64,000 bases of DNA from Methanocorpusculum labreanum Z (GTDB lineage: Archaea; Halobacteriota; Methanomicrobia; Methanomicrobiales; Methanocorpusculaceae), in assembly GCF_000015765.1 (NCBI RefSeq), contig NC_008942.1, positions 1,503,921 through 1,567,920 of the forward strand, given 5' to 3'. Below, in pieces: positions 26,759-35,060 of the stretch. Each line of letters starts with the position of its first letter. Position 1 is the stretch's first letter. Below the pieces are notes generated by a model, which saw only the letters and a program-made list of their open reading frames with translations, made no database searches and was not told the DNA's origin. Position numbers and translations under genes: made by a program.

Positions 26759-28777
26759 ATGATCTCAATCGAATCCCAGATACTTACAGTCATTCTCTGG
26801 CTCATCATCATTAAATTCTGCCAGATTACCATCTATCCATATCTCAAACCAGCACTCGGCCAAATCTCTTACGGACTTGCATACCCGGTCGGCATCCTTC
26901 TTCTCACGATCGTATCATGGTATCTTGGTCTCGCAGGACTACCGGTCCAGCTTGTTTTGATTCTTTTCGCTTTGCTTGGAGGGGTTGCTTTCTACAAAAA
27001 ACAGTATGAACTGACTGATCTGAAAAGTATGGTCCGCTGGGACATGATTTTCCTTGCTGCGTTCGCATTACTTCTGATCGTTCGTTGGTTTTCTCCGGGA
27101 ATCATCCCTTCCGGCGAAAAATTCATGGACGCAGCATTTCTCGGAAGCATAATGCTTAACCCGACGGTCACGCCGTTTGATCCCTGGTTTGCAGGGGAAA
27201 CCCTCAATATCTATTATTATCTCGGACACTGGATGATGGGTGTTTTAGGGATCCTCGCTATGGGAACAAGTTCCGTCGTGTTCAATCTGATGCTCCCTAC
27301 CGTGTTTGCTTTGGCCGCGGTTTCCGCCTATGCGATCGGCGTTCTGCTTCTCAAACGCCATCAATGGATCCCGATGCTTGTTTTGGTCATACCAAACGCA
27401 GCTCTGGTTTGGCATGCATTCACGGGCAAAGGGCCCATTGATGCATGGTGGGCATCAACCCGGGTGATCGGCGATGGGACAACCATCAATGAATACCCGC
27501 TCTTCTCCTTTTTATGGGGCGATCCCCATGCACATCTTCTTGCCTGTTTTAATCAGCTCCTGTTTATCTGTCTTCTGGCGGTGATGATAACAAGATGGCA
27601 GTATCTGAAAGGCTGGGGCAAGTATCTTCTGATCGGTCTTCTCGCCCTGTCTCTAGGCACAATGCCCACCATGAACTCGTGGGATGTGATAATCTATGCA
27701 GGCGTATATGTCATCGTCGCGTTTATGGTCTGGTGGAGATTCGACCGTCATCAGATTCGCAAACTTCTGCCGTTTCTCCTTGTACCAGTGCTTTCGCTTC
27801 TATCCTATGCACCATTTTTATATCTGATGGTCACAACAGGCGGATCAAGCATAGAGGGATTTTTCCTTGTAACAACACCGTCTCCAATCATCGAATTCCT
27901 TGGAGTGTATCTGTTTTTCCTCGTGGTTTTCGTTATCTCCGGATTCACGGTCCTGAAAAAATATCCCTGGCTGATCGCACTGCCGATAATATTCGGACTT
28001 TTGGGCTACGCATCGCTGGGAGTTGCCCTGTTCTGTATAATCCTGCTCCTTGCAAAGAAAGAATGGCTGCCGGAGACCATCTTCGGTGTGATAGGACTTG
28101 CCATTCTGGTGTTTCTTGAAATCTTTTACCTCAAAGACTACATGGGGGACACATATTACCGAATGAATACCGTTTTCAAGTTCGGATTTTGTGCGTGGTT
28201 CTTCCTTGGGATCTCATCAATGCTGATTATCGGCAAATGGCTGAGAAACCGTGGTTCAACGGTAAATTCCACGAAGGCATGGGCCGCGGCATGCGTAGTA
28301 TTTGTCTGTCTTGCCGGAATATTTGTTGTCGGAGGTATCAATCTGGGTTATCCGGGAGGGAATCTGGATGGAGAAGCCTGGCTTGACGTATCGCATCCGG
28401 CGGACTATCAGGGAATAGAATATCTGCAGACTCTCAACGACCCCTCGATCATCGTTGTCGAAGCAGAGGGAACATCATATACGTACGGGTCCCGGGTTTC
28501 GGCAATGACTGGTTTATCCACGATCATCGGATGGACCGGTCATGAAGTCGGATGGAGAACGGGGATGGACGAAACAGAAGATGTATCCACACGGATGGCG
28601 GATGTACGTGCCATCTATGAGGATCCAACCAAAACGATTTCCCTGATGAAAAAATACGGAGCAACGTATCTGTTCGTCGGCGAAGTAGAGCAGGAGATGT
28701 ATACGATCAATCTCCCGCTGGAAGATCTCGTAAACGTATTCTCATCTGACGGCGTAGACGTATATCAAATCAGATAA
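26759..28777 (+). CDS. DUF2298 (YYY) polytopic membrane protein
   Basis: A large membrane protein with about 14 hydrophobic segments. The family mark is the loop PFDPWFAGETLNIYYYLGHW, preceded by EKFMDAAFLGS, and a second conserved block WGDPHAHLL. DUF2298 has the general plan of GT-C glycosyltransferases and may transfer sugars outside the membrane; this is not proven. The C-terminal ~130 residues form a soluble outer domain. A TATA-like ATTATAGA 26 bases upstream suggests leaderless expression. It ends the glycan-related cluster. Confidence 0.88.
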   Translation: MISIESQILTVILWLIIIKFCQITIYPYLKPALGQISYGLAYPVGILLLTIVSWYLGLAGLPVQLVLILFALLGGVAFYKKQYELTDLKSMVRWDMIFLAAFALLLIVRWFSPGIIPSGEKFMDAAFLGSIMLNPTVTPFDPWFAGETLNIYYYLGHWMMGVLGILAMGTSSVVFNLMLPTVFALAAVSAYAIGVLLLKRHQWIPMLVLVIPNAALVWHAFTGKGPIDAWWASTRVIGDGTTINEYPLFSFLWGDPHAHLLACFNQLLFICLLAVMITRWQYLKGWGKYLLIGLLALSLGTMPTMNSWDVIIYAGVYVIVAFMVWWRFDRHQIRKLLPFLLVPVLSLLSYAPFLYLMVTTGGSSIEGFFLVTTPSPIIEFLGVYLFFLVVFVISGFTVLKKYPWLIALPIIFGLLGYASLGVALFCIILLLAKKEWLPETIFGVIGLAILVFLEIFYLKDYMGDTYYRMNTVFKFGFCAWFFLGISSMLIIGKWLRNRGSTVNSTKAWAAACVVFVCLAGIFVVGGINLGYPGGNLDGEAWLDVSHPADYQGIEYLQTLNDPSIIVVEAEGTSYTYGSRVSAMTGLSTIIGWTGHEVGWRTGMDETEDVSTRMADVRAIYEDPTKTISLMKKYGATYLFVGEVEQEMYTINLPLEDLVNVFSSDGVDVYQIR

Positions 28778-28996
28778 AACACCTCTCTTCGGGTTTACGA
28801 ATCCTCAGCGCGGGACGCGGGATGAAAGATCATAGATTTCCGTTCGCTGAAAAAGAAACATCCCACCATGAAAATCATTTTCCGGCAGAATAAAGGTTAA
28901 AATGGCTAACTAAGATCAAAATGAAATTTTTTGGTTCCGGAACCTTGCCGCAGCCTTACGTCCGTCAAAAGGTGAGGAGAGAATTTCGCTATCAGC
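28778..28996. other. Intergenic region before the L7Ae leader, no gene seen
   Basis: About 220 bases between the DUF2298 gene and the L7Ae upstream elements. It holds a short perfect palindrome (GGTTCCGGAACC, 28933-28944) and no credible reading frame. The first part after 28777 (CTCTTCGGG) may take part in termination. Confidence 0.5.
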
Positions 28997-29023
28997 GATG
29001 AACGTTATCCAATGACGTTCATC
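28997..29023. other. Hairpin with 9-bp stem upstream of the L7Ae promoter
   Basis: GATGAACGT, nine-base loop, ACGTTCATC: a perfect stem about 30 bases before the TATA box of the L7Ae operon. Because it precedes the presumed transcript start it could be an operator or the end of a small RNA from either strand. Confidence 0.5.
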
Positions 29024-29050
29024 CATATCTTTATCTCAAATTCAGACCCA

Positions 29051-29190
29051 TAAATATAGTTACGCCAGCAACGGTTACCCCGTACGGGGGGAACTACTCA
29101 GGATTTATTCTGAGACTGTTTTGTACCTACCAGTATGACCGCTGATGAGCGATGACAGAGGGTAAAACCTCTCGAGTGAAGTGAGTAATT
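29051..29190 (+). promoter_or_regulatory. TATA box and ~110-base leader of the L7Ae operon, possible L7Ae-binding structure
   Basis: TAAATATA at 29051-29058 would start the mRNA near 29080, leaving an unusually long leader for this genome. The leader holds CCCCGTACGGGG (palindromic, 29078-29089), a CTCAG/CTGAG stem-loop (from 29098), a TGATGA-containing segment near 29140, and a five-base-pair stem (AGAGG/CCTCT, about 29157-29172) flanked by GA on both strands just before the start. GA-flanked stems are what L7Ae recognises in kink-turns, and archaeal L7Ae is known to repress its own mRNA in some species. The fit here is imperfect, with a C-C mismatch beside the GA pair. Confidence 0.45.
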
Positions 29191-29559
29191 ATGGCAAAGA
29201 TTTACCAGAAGTTTGAAGTCCCCGAAGAACTTCAGAACAAAGCACTTGAAGCGCTTGAGCTTGCACGTGACACCGGAAAGATTAAGAAAGGCGCAAACGA
29301 GGCAACCAAGGCCGTCGAGCGTGGAATTGCAGCTCTCGTCTTAATCGGCGCAGACGTTGCACCTGAAGAAATCGTCATGCACATCCCCGGACTTGCAGAC
29401 GAGAAGGAAATTCCGTTCGTTTTCATCAACAAGCAGGCAGACATCGGAGCCGCATGCGGTCTTGACGTCGGATGTACTGCAGTAGCAATCGTTAAAGTCG
29501 GCAAAGGCAAAGAGCTCGTAGGAGATCTTGCCGGTCAGATCAAGGCACTGAGAGGATAA
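29191..29559 (+). CDS. rpl7ae: Ribosomal protein L7Ae, kink-turn RNA-binding protein
   Basis: A 122-residue protein of the L7Ae/L30e family that binds kink-turns in 23S rRNA, C/D and H/ACA guide RNAs and RNase P RNA. The motifs [15 protein letters not shown] and [16 protein letters not shown] plus [13 protein letters not shown] are diagnostic. It heads an operon with S28e, L24e and Ndk, each spaced by 4-9 bases. Confidence 0.97.
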   Translation: MAKIYQKFEVPEELQNKALEALELARDTGKIKKGANEATKAVERGIAALVLIGADVAPEEIVMHIPGLADEKEIPFVFINKQADIGAACGLDVGCTAVAIVKVGKGKELVGDLAGQIKALRG

Positions 29560-29563
29560 TTCC

Positions 29564-29773
29564 ATGCCTGATGATGCAACGCCAGCAGAAGTTATTGAGG
29601 TCATCGGCCTTACCGGAATGCACGGAGAGGCATCCCAGATCAAATGCCGTGTCCTTGATGGCTCAAACAAGGGGCGTATCATTACCCGTAACACTTTCGG
29701 ACCTATCCGTGAGGGTGACATTCTGATGCTCCTTGAAACGGAACGCGAAGCAAAGAAACTTTCCCGGAGGTAA
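29564..29773 (+). CDS. rps28e: Small-subunit ribosomal protein S28e
   Basis: A 69-residue OB-fold protein: [20 protein letters not shown] and IIRGDI-like [17 protein letters not shown], ending in a basic AKKLSRR. It sits four bases after L7Ae with GAGGATAATTCC as upstream context. Confidence 0.95.
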   Translation: MPDDATPAEVIEVIGLTGMHGEASQIKCRVLDGSNKGRIITRNTFGPIREGDILMLLETEREAKKLSRR

Positions 29774-29778
29774 AAAGC

Positions 29779-29970
29779 ATGGTAGATACATATACCTGCA
29801 GCTACTGCGGAAAGCAGCTTGAGCCCGGAACCGGTAAGCTCTTTGTGAGAAAAGATGGCGCAGTCTTCTATTTCTGCTCATCAAAATGCCAGAGCAATTA
29901 TAATCTCGGCAGAATTCCCAGACGTGTAGCCTGGACCGCAGCAGGTCGCAAGGCACGCGGTAAGGAGTGA
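29779..29970 (+). CDS. rpl24e: Large-subunit ribosomal protein L24e
   Basis: A 63-residue zinc-binding protein with the pattern CSYCG (C9/C12) and FYFCSSKCQ giving the other two cysteines. GGAGG stands seven bases before its ATG. It binds near aIF6 on the large subunit. Confidence 0.95.
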   Translation: MVDTYTCSYCGKQLEPGTGKLFVRKDGAVFYFCSSKCQSNYNLGRIPRRVAWTAAGRKARGKE

Positions 29971-29978
29971 TTTAATTT

Positions 29979-30428
29979 ATGGAACGCACCTTTGTGATGA
30001 TCAAACCCGACGGTGTTCAGCGCGGTCTCGTCGGTGAGATTCTCTCCCGCTTTGAAAACAAGGGATTCAAGATCGTTGCCGGTAAATTCGGTGTTCTTGC
30101 AGAATCCATTGTCGACAAGCACTACGAGGAACACCTCGCAAAACCCTTCTACCCGGGTATGAAAGCATACATTACGAGTGGACCGGTATTCCGCTTTGTC
30201 CTCGAAGGTGACAATGTTGTTGCAACAGTTCGGAAAATGAACGGTGCAACCAACCCGACAGAAGCTAACCCCGGTACCATCCGCGGCGATTATGCTCTGT
30301 CCATCGGCAAAAATGTCATTCATGCAGCAGACTCTCCCGAGAGTGCAGCCCGTGAGATCGGCATTCACTTTACTCCTGCCGAACTCGTATCTTATACTAA
30401 GATCGACGAGTCCGAGCTTTACGAGTAA
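29979..30428 (+). CDS. ndk: Nucleoside diphosphate kinase
   Basis: Balances NTP pools by phosphotransfer through a histidine. It has [18 protein letters not shown], the nucleotide-binding [18 protein letters not shown] and the active-site histidine in [12 protein letters not shown]. At 149 residues it is full length. In many euryarchaea infB follows ndk; here infB is separate at 48145-49914. Confidence 0.97.
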   Translation: MERTFVMIKPDGVQRGLVGEILSRFENKGFKIVAGKFGVLAESIVDKHYEEHLAKPFYPGMKAYITSGPVFRFVLEGDNVVATVRKMNGATNPTEANPGTIRGDYALSIGKNVIHAADSPESAAREIGIHFTPAELVSYTKIDESELYE

Positions 30429-30546
30429 CGCCGCATATCTGAGAAATATTCTCAGCCAATCTTTTTTATCTGAATGTTTTCAATGATCCGATTCTGAGAG
30501 AGTTATCTCAGATCCAGAGACGGACTATATTTTGAAAAAAAGAGAG

Positions 30547-31743
30547 TTACCTTTTCAGGTAATCATATGCTGAAAGAAGAGCCTTTACTCCTTCACCAAC
30601 GGATGATGCGATCTGCTTGGCTTTGATGGAGGTCGCATCTCCGGCCGCATAGAATCCGGGAACATTCGTATTGCAGTCGATATCGACGATGATCTCTTTA
30701 TTTGGATTCATTGTTACTCCAAGACCCTCAAAGATGGAGGTGTTTGGATCAAGACCGATCCCAAGGAAGACGCCGTCGACAGGGATCTTTTCTTCACCTT
30801 TTCCAAGGAGGCTGGTGATCCCGCCCTGTTTTTTCAAAATCACATATTCCAGAAACTGACCGCCGCCAAATTCTTCGATAGTATATCCTTTGTGCAGAAC
30901 AATGTTCTTCTTCGTTTTGAGCCGGTCGATCAGAACCTTGTCGGCTTTCAGCTTACTGCGGACGATCAGATGGATTTTTGATGCAATATCGCTCAGTTCG
31001 ATCGCCATATCAACTGCCGTGTTACCCCCCCCAAGGATCCCGACCACTTTATTTTTGTACAACGGCCCGTCACAGGTCGTACAGATCGCAACGCCTTTTC
31101 CGAGATAGTCTGTTTCGCCTTTCGCTCCGGAGAGACGTGGAGACCTTCCAGTGGCCGCTATGACGGCTTTTGCAGTATAATGGGCTCCGTTAAGCGTGTC
31201 AATGGAAAAAACATCCCCGGCTTTGGAAATGCCGGTCACAACATCCTCAACGAAAATCCCACCTGAATTTACCGTATGATCATAGATTTTTTTCATCAGA
31301 TCAGCACCGGATATATCAGGGATGCCGGGATAGTTTTCAACAACATAACTCTGATTCACCATTCCTCCAATAGCACCGGTGATCACGACCATATCGATGC
31401 CTTTTCGGGCGCCGTACATGGCTGCAGACAGACCGCCGGCTCCGGCACCGATCACTACGAGATCATGATCTGCAGAAACATCCGGAGTCTTTTTTACCGC
31501 AACCGGAGCGTCAAGATACTCCATGACTTTTTTCAAATCATCGCCAATAACGATTTTTTCGCCGTCGATGACCGTGACCGGAACCCCCCTCTGGCCGGAG
31601 ATCTTTATCATTTCAGCAGCGGCTTTTTCATCTTCGCCTACATCGATATTGGTGTACGTTATATTCTGGTTATCAAGGAATGTTTTCAATGCTTTACAGT
31701 GAGGACAACCTGAAAGCGAGTACACAACCACTTCATGTAACAT
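30547..31743 (-). CDS. Glutaredoxin-thioredoxin reductase fusion
   Basis: Residues 1-80 form a glutaredoxin/NrdH-like thioredoxin fold with the redox pair C13-P-H-C16 and a GVPVTVIDG cis-proline loop. Residues 90-398 are a thioredoxin reductase with the FAD motif VIGAGAGGLSAAMYG, the pyridine-nucleotide site GGGNTAVDMA, and the redox-active C221-T-T-C224. The fusion would let electrons flow from FAD through CTTC to CPHC in one chain. The electron donor (NAD(P)H or F420H2) cannot be told from the sequence. It is likely part of oxidative defence or thiol redox control. Confidence 0.9.
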   Translation of the reverse strand: MLHEVVVYSLSGCPHCKALKTFLDNQNITYTNIDVGEDEKAAAEMIKISGQRGVPVTVIDGEKIVIGDDLKKVMEYLDAPVAVKKTPDVSADHDLVVIGAGAGGLSAAMYGARKGIDMVVITGAIGGMVNQSYVVENYPGIPDISGADLMKKIYDHTVNSGGIFVEDVVTGISKAGDVFSIDTLNGAHYTAKAVIAATGRSPRLSGAKGETDYLGKGVAICTTCDGPLYKNKVVGILGGGNTAVDMAIELSDIASKIHLIVRSKLKADKVLIDRLKTKKNIVLHKGYTIEEFGGGQFLEYVILKKQGGITSLLGKGEEKIPVDGVFLGIGLDPNTSIFEGLGVTMNPNKEIIVDIDCNTNVPGFYAAGDATSIKAKQIASSVGEGVKALLSAYDYLKR

Positions 31744-31810
31744 AACAATGAGTCTGCACTCAAAGGATTAATACTATTGGTTCCTGATAAAAAATGTGTG
31801 AAAAAGGGCG

Positions 31811-32374
31811 TTAATTATATTTTTTGATTTTCACGGTGTCTGAAGAGACAAGTGCCTCGTCCATTTCAAGCGGGGTCAGAGTATCAACTTTTTTCACGCC
31901 GATTGCATGGACGACATAATCTCCTGCAAAGGCAAATCTCCTTACGACCATACCCACAACCTGAATATTGTCTCCCACGCGAATACTGATATCAAGAGGA
32001 GTCGAACGTTGTGCAACAATGGTTCCGGATCCGTCAAAGATTTTATAGCCCGGACGGTTGATGAATTTCCCTTTTACCGCCTGAACGACACCTTCGACAC
32101 GTACAGCCTTACCCTCCATCACAGGGCCAAGCTGTTTAATTCTGCAGGGTTTCGATTCAGCTTCATATTCCGGGAGGAGCTTCACATACTGTCTGCCAAC
32201 GCTGTAGCTATTTATCAGAGGAATCGCAAGCAAACAGAGCGAGAGCGGAATTCCCCAGTAGAGAAACATACCGTCCCCGGTTGCAAAGAATGACCAGACA
32301 AAAAGTGCGATGAAAAATATCACCACAATATAATGCATGGGGGCTAAGCTGAGTTTTACGCCTTTTATTTTCAT
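31811..32374 (-). CDS. Membrane-anchored OB-fold protein of unknown function
   Basis: The ATG at 32374 is preferred; a GTG nine bases upstream is the other possibility. Two N-terminal hydrophobic helices (HYIVVIFFIALFVWSFFA and YWGIPLSLCLLAIPLI) are followed by an approximately 120-residue soluble domain with an OB-fold pattern (VEGVVQAVKGKF, FDGSGTIVAQ, IRVGDNIQVVGMVV). OB folds of this kind occur in NfeD-like and single-strand-binding proteins. No catalytic residue is seen. Confidence 0.65.
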   Translation of the reverse strand: MKIKGVKLSLAPMHYIVVIFFIALFVWSFFATGDGMFLYWGIPLSLCLLAIPLINSYSVGRQYVKLLPEYEAESKPCRIKQLGPVMEGKAVRVEGVVQAVKGKFINRPGYKIFDGSGTIVAQRSTPLDISIRVGDNIQVVGMVVRRFAFAGDYVVHAIGVKKVDTLTPLEMDEALVSSDTVKIKKYN

Positions 32375-32496
32375 GAGAGACACCGGTCTTTAGTGATAGT
32401 GATATTTCTTAGGTTAAATAGATGCATGTCTTGCAATGCAGAAAAAAGAAAGAGATGGTTTTAGATAAGAGGCGTATTTCCTACGCCGGGCTTATC

Positions 32497-33351
32497 TTAT
32501 TTTGTTTCACAGAGTGCACAGATTTCTGACTTGTAGCAGTAGTAGTAGACGATGGCCATGAAGATGACGGCACCAACGATGTTACCAAGGGTAGCCCAGA
32601 TAATGTTGTTCGTCCACATACCAACCCAGTTCAGGTTGTCCACAGTGTTTCCGGTGAAGCCGTTTGTAATGATGGCGGCTGGGATGAAGTACATGTTAGC
32701 AACACAGTGTTCATATCCGGAGGCAACGAAAGCCATGATCGGGAACCAGATTGCAACAATCTTGCCGATTACATCATCTGCTGCGAGGCCGAGGAAGAGT
32801 GCCAGACAGACGAGCCAGTTACAAAGGATAGCTTTCAGGAAGCAGGAGAGAATGCCCATTGCTCCAGTATAGGAGACTTTTGCGGTTCCGATTGCGATTG
32901 CACAAAGACCAAAGGCGGTTACGGTTGCAACACCTGCTGCGCTCCAGGACGTGTATGGGCCGTAGCTGGCCATGAATGCCATGAAGATAGATCCAATAAG
33001 GTTACCGATATAAACAACAACCCAGAGATAGACGAGTCTGCCAATGCCGACATGACCCTGAAGGACTGCCATTGGGGCAAACATTGCGTCGCCGGTAAAG
33101 AGTTCTGCACCGGTTAAAACGATGATAATTAAACCGATCGGGAAAAGTGCACCAGTAACAAACTGGCTGATACCTGCACCGAATACTGCGGAGACTCCGG
33201 TTGATCCAACTGTTGCAAGGGCAGCACCCATTGCAATATATGCACCAGCAAGGAATGCACGAACCAGCATGTTAAATGCCGGAAGGTTGCATTTTGTTTT
33301 GCCGGCCGCTCCAATTTTGACGCATACCTGCGCCGGACTGAATGTGACCAT
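32497..33351 (-). CDS. fdhC: Formate/nitrite transporter FdhC
   Basis: Pentameric channel of the FNT family, about six membrane helices over 284 residues. It has the FNT features FLAGAYIAMGAALA, LTGAELFTGDAMFAP, and the second half with CNWLVCLALFLG and SGYEHCVANMYFIP. Formate is a major substrate of Methanomicrobiales, so uptake of formate for methanogenesis is the expected role. The ATG at 33351 follows GAGGTG. No formate dehydrogenase genes are adjacent. A TATA-like ATTTAAATA lies at about 33422-33430. Confidence 0.93.
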   Translation of the reverse strand: MVTFSPAQVCVKIGAAGKTKCNLPAFNMLVRAFLAGAYIAMGAALATVGSTGVSAVFGAGISQFVTGALFPIGLIIIVLTGAELFTGDAMFAPMAVLQGHVGIGRLVYLWVVVYIGNLIGSIFMAFMASYGPYTSWSAAGVATVTAFGLCAIAIGTAKVSYTGAMGILSCFLKAILCNWLVCLALFLGLAADDVIGKIVAIWFPIMAFVASGYEHCVANMYFIPAAIITNGFTGNTVDNLNWVGMWTNNIIWATLGNIVGAVIFMAIVYYYCYKSEICALCETK

Positions 33352-33945
33352 AAATAAACACCTCACAATCCGATCAGGAAATACCTAACCGGGTTGCGTT
33401 ATTTTCTGATTGGAGTAGTTTCTATTTAAATCATACCAATTGACATGAAGATTCATGATAAACCAGAACGAAGATTTTCCGAGATGGTTAATTCACAAAT
33501 ATAAAGTTATCCAAAATGTTAACAAAATAGATTTAACCTGAGAAAATTTCTCGAATGCGCGGAAAAGAGCAGTGAACAATGAAGGTGATATGACCATTAC
33601 CATTGGCATCCCACAGTAGATTATACAATAATATATCAAATTAACAGCAATTAGATCAATATCACCCCATAAAATCCCGTTTTGACCCTACAAGAAACTC
33701 ACCGATCAACGAAACCTCCATCAACATCACGGGCGCGGATTTTCGATGAGCAAAATCAGGGTTTTTCATTATTATATGCCAACATTCAGCGTTTAAAAAT
33801 ATCAGCACCAGAGAACAAAAAATATCCTCGAGAATAAGGACGGATGCAGGTTACAAAAATAATTTCAAAAACGAGATTCCCAAGTCAAAGATAAACTGAA
33901 ACCAAAAAAAATTGGAGGCAGGAGATGGGTTCTACACCCCATATC
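33352..33945. other. Intergenic region between the two formate transporter genes
   Basis: About 590 AT-rich bases with no credible reading frame. The part next to 33351 carries the fdhC promoter (TATA near 33425). The rest shows poly-A/T tracts and short imperfect palindromes (for example around GAGAAAATTTCTC at 33541-33553). The long spacer suggests a regulated promoter, but no known operator is recognised. Confidence 0.5.
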
Positions 33946-34800
33946 TTACGCAGTTTCGCACAACGCACATATCTCCATTTTGTAACAATAATAATAGGCG
34001 ATCGCCATGAAAATTACTGCACCTACGATATTACCAAGAGTAACCTAGATGATGTTGTTTGTCCACATACCCACCCAGTTCAAATTCACAACAATATTTC
34101 CGGTAAAGCCATTGGTAATGATGGCGGCCGGGATGAAGAACATGTTTGCGATACAGTGCTCGAATCCCGAAGCAGCAAACGCCATAATCGGAAACCAAAG
34201 AGCGGCTATCTTCGATATCACATCATCAGCGGCAAGCCCCAGAAACAGAGCAAGACAGACAAGCCAGTTACAAAGGATACCTTTCAGGAAACAGGAAAAC
34301 AAACCCATCGTCCCGGTGTAGGCAACTTTGGCGGAACCTATCTGGATCGCACGAAGGCCAAACGCCGTTACCGTCACAACACCGGCAGAATCCCATGAAG
34401 TGTAGGGACCGTAACTGACAAGAAATGCCATGAATACAGACCCAATAAGATTGCCAATGTAGACGATGCTCCACAGATAGATGAGCTTTCGAATGCCGAT
34501 ATATCCCTGAAGAATCGACATCGGAGCAAACATCGCATCGCCGGTAAAAAGCTCAGCCCCGGTAAAGACGACGAGCATCAACCCGACCGGGAATACAGCA
34601 CCAACAACAAATTGAGCAATACCCGGCCCGAAATAGGCCGTTACGTCAGTGGAACTGACTGTTGCAAGCGTAGCACCCATTGCAACATAGGCGCCCGCAA
34701 GAAATGCACGTACAAGCATATTTAATGCAGGAAGACTGGCCTTGGATTTGCCAGCGGTTCCAATTTTCACGCATACCTGCGCTGGACTGAATGTAACCAT
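33946..34800 (-). pseudogene. Second formate transporter gene interrupted by an amber codon
   Basis: Paralogue of the downstream fdhC; the two proteins match through most of their length (VTFSPAQVCVKIG, TGAELFTGDAMFAP, CNWLVCLALFLGLAADDVI). The frame meets TAG at 34047-34045 where the intact copy has TGG for tryptophan (WTNNII then W). Translation in the same frame continues after the TAG as VTLGNIVGAVIFMAIAYYYC and on to ALCETA with a TAA at 33946, so nothing else is lost. Without readthrough the product would be 251 residues and would miss the last membrane helix. It is either a recent nonsense mutation or a truncated, possibly inactive channel. Confidence 0.85.
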
Positions 34801-35060
34801 AATTCTACCCCTTCACAATTCAGTCGAAAAACCCAATGTGATGTGATCATACTCATTAGGCAGGAACCAGTATATCAATCATTCTTTTTAACATGATTAA
34901 TCATGATAGATAATTCTCGTCAAGTTTTTCGATGATCTCCGAGACAAAACACCTCTGGCAGCAGGCGCCTTACGCTAACATTAAGCGTTTGGAAAAACCA
35001 CTCCATATGAATGAAGAGTGAATACAACGCAATAATCAAACCGAATTTCGGGGGGAGCGC
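34801..35060. promoter_or_regulatory. Divergent promoter region between fdhC2 and moeA
   Basis: AT-rich spacer serving both directions. Near moeA it has a small stem-loop (CGCT-AACATTA-AGCG, about 34973-34987), a second stem (CACTC/GAGTG) and a strong GGGGGGAG ribosome site eight bases before the ATG at 35061. The leader is long enough for regulation, but it does not match the bacterial Moco riboswitch by eye. Confidence 0.4.

Noticed and set aside
34045-34047. Pyrrolysine at the amber codon of the second formate transporter
   Set aside because: The paralogue has Trp here, TAG serves as a normal stop elsewhere in the window, and no Pyl genes are seen; a nonsense mutation is simpler.
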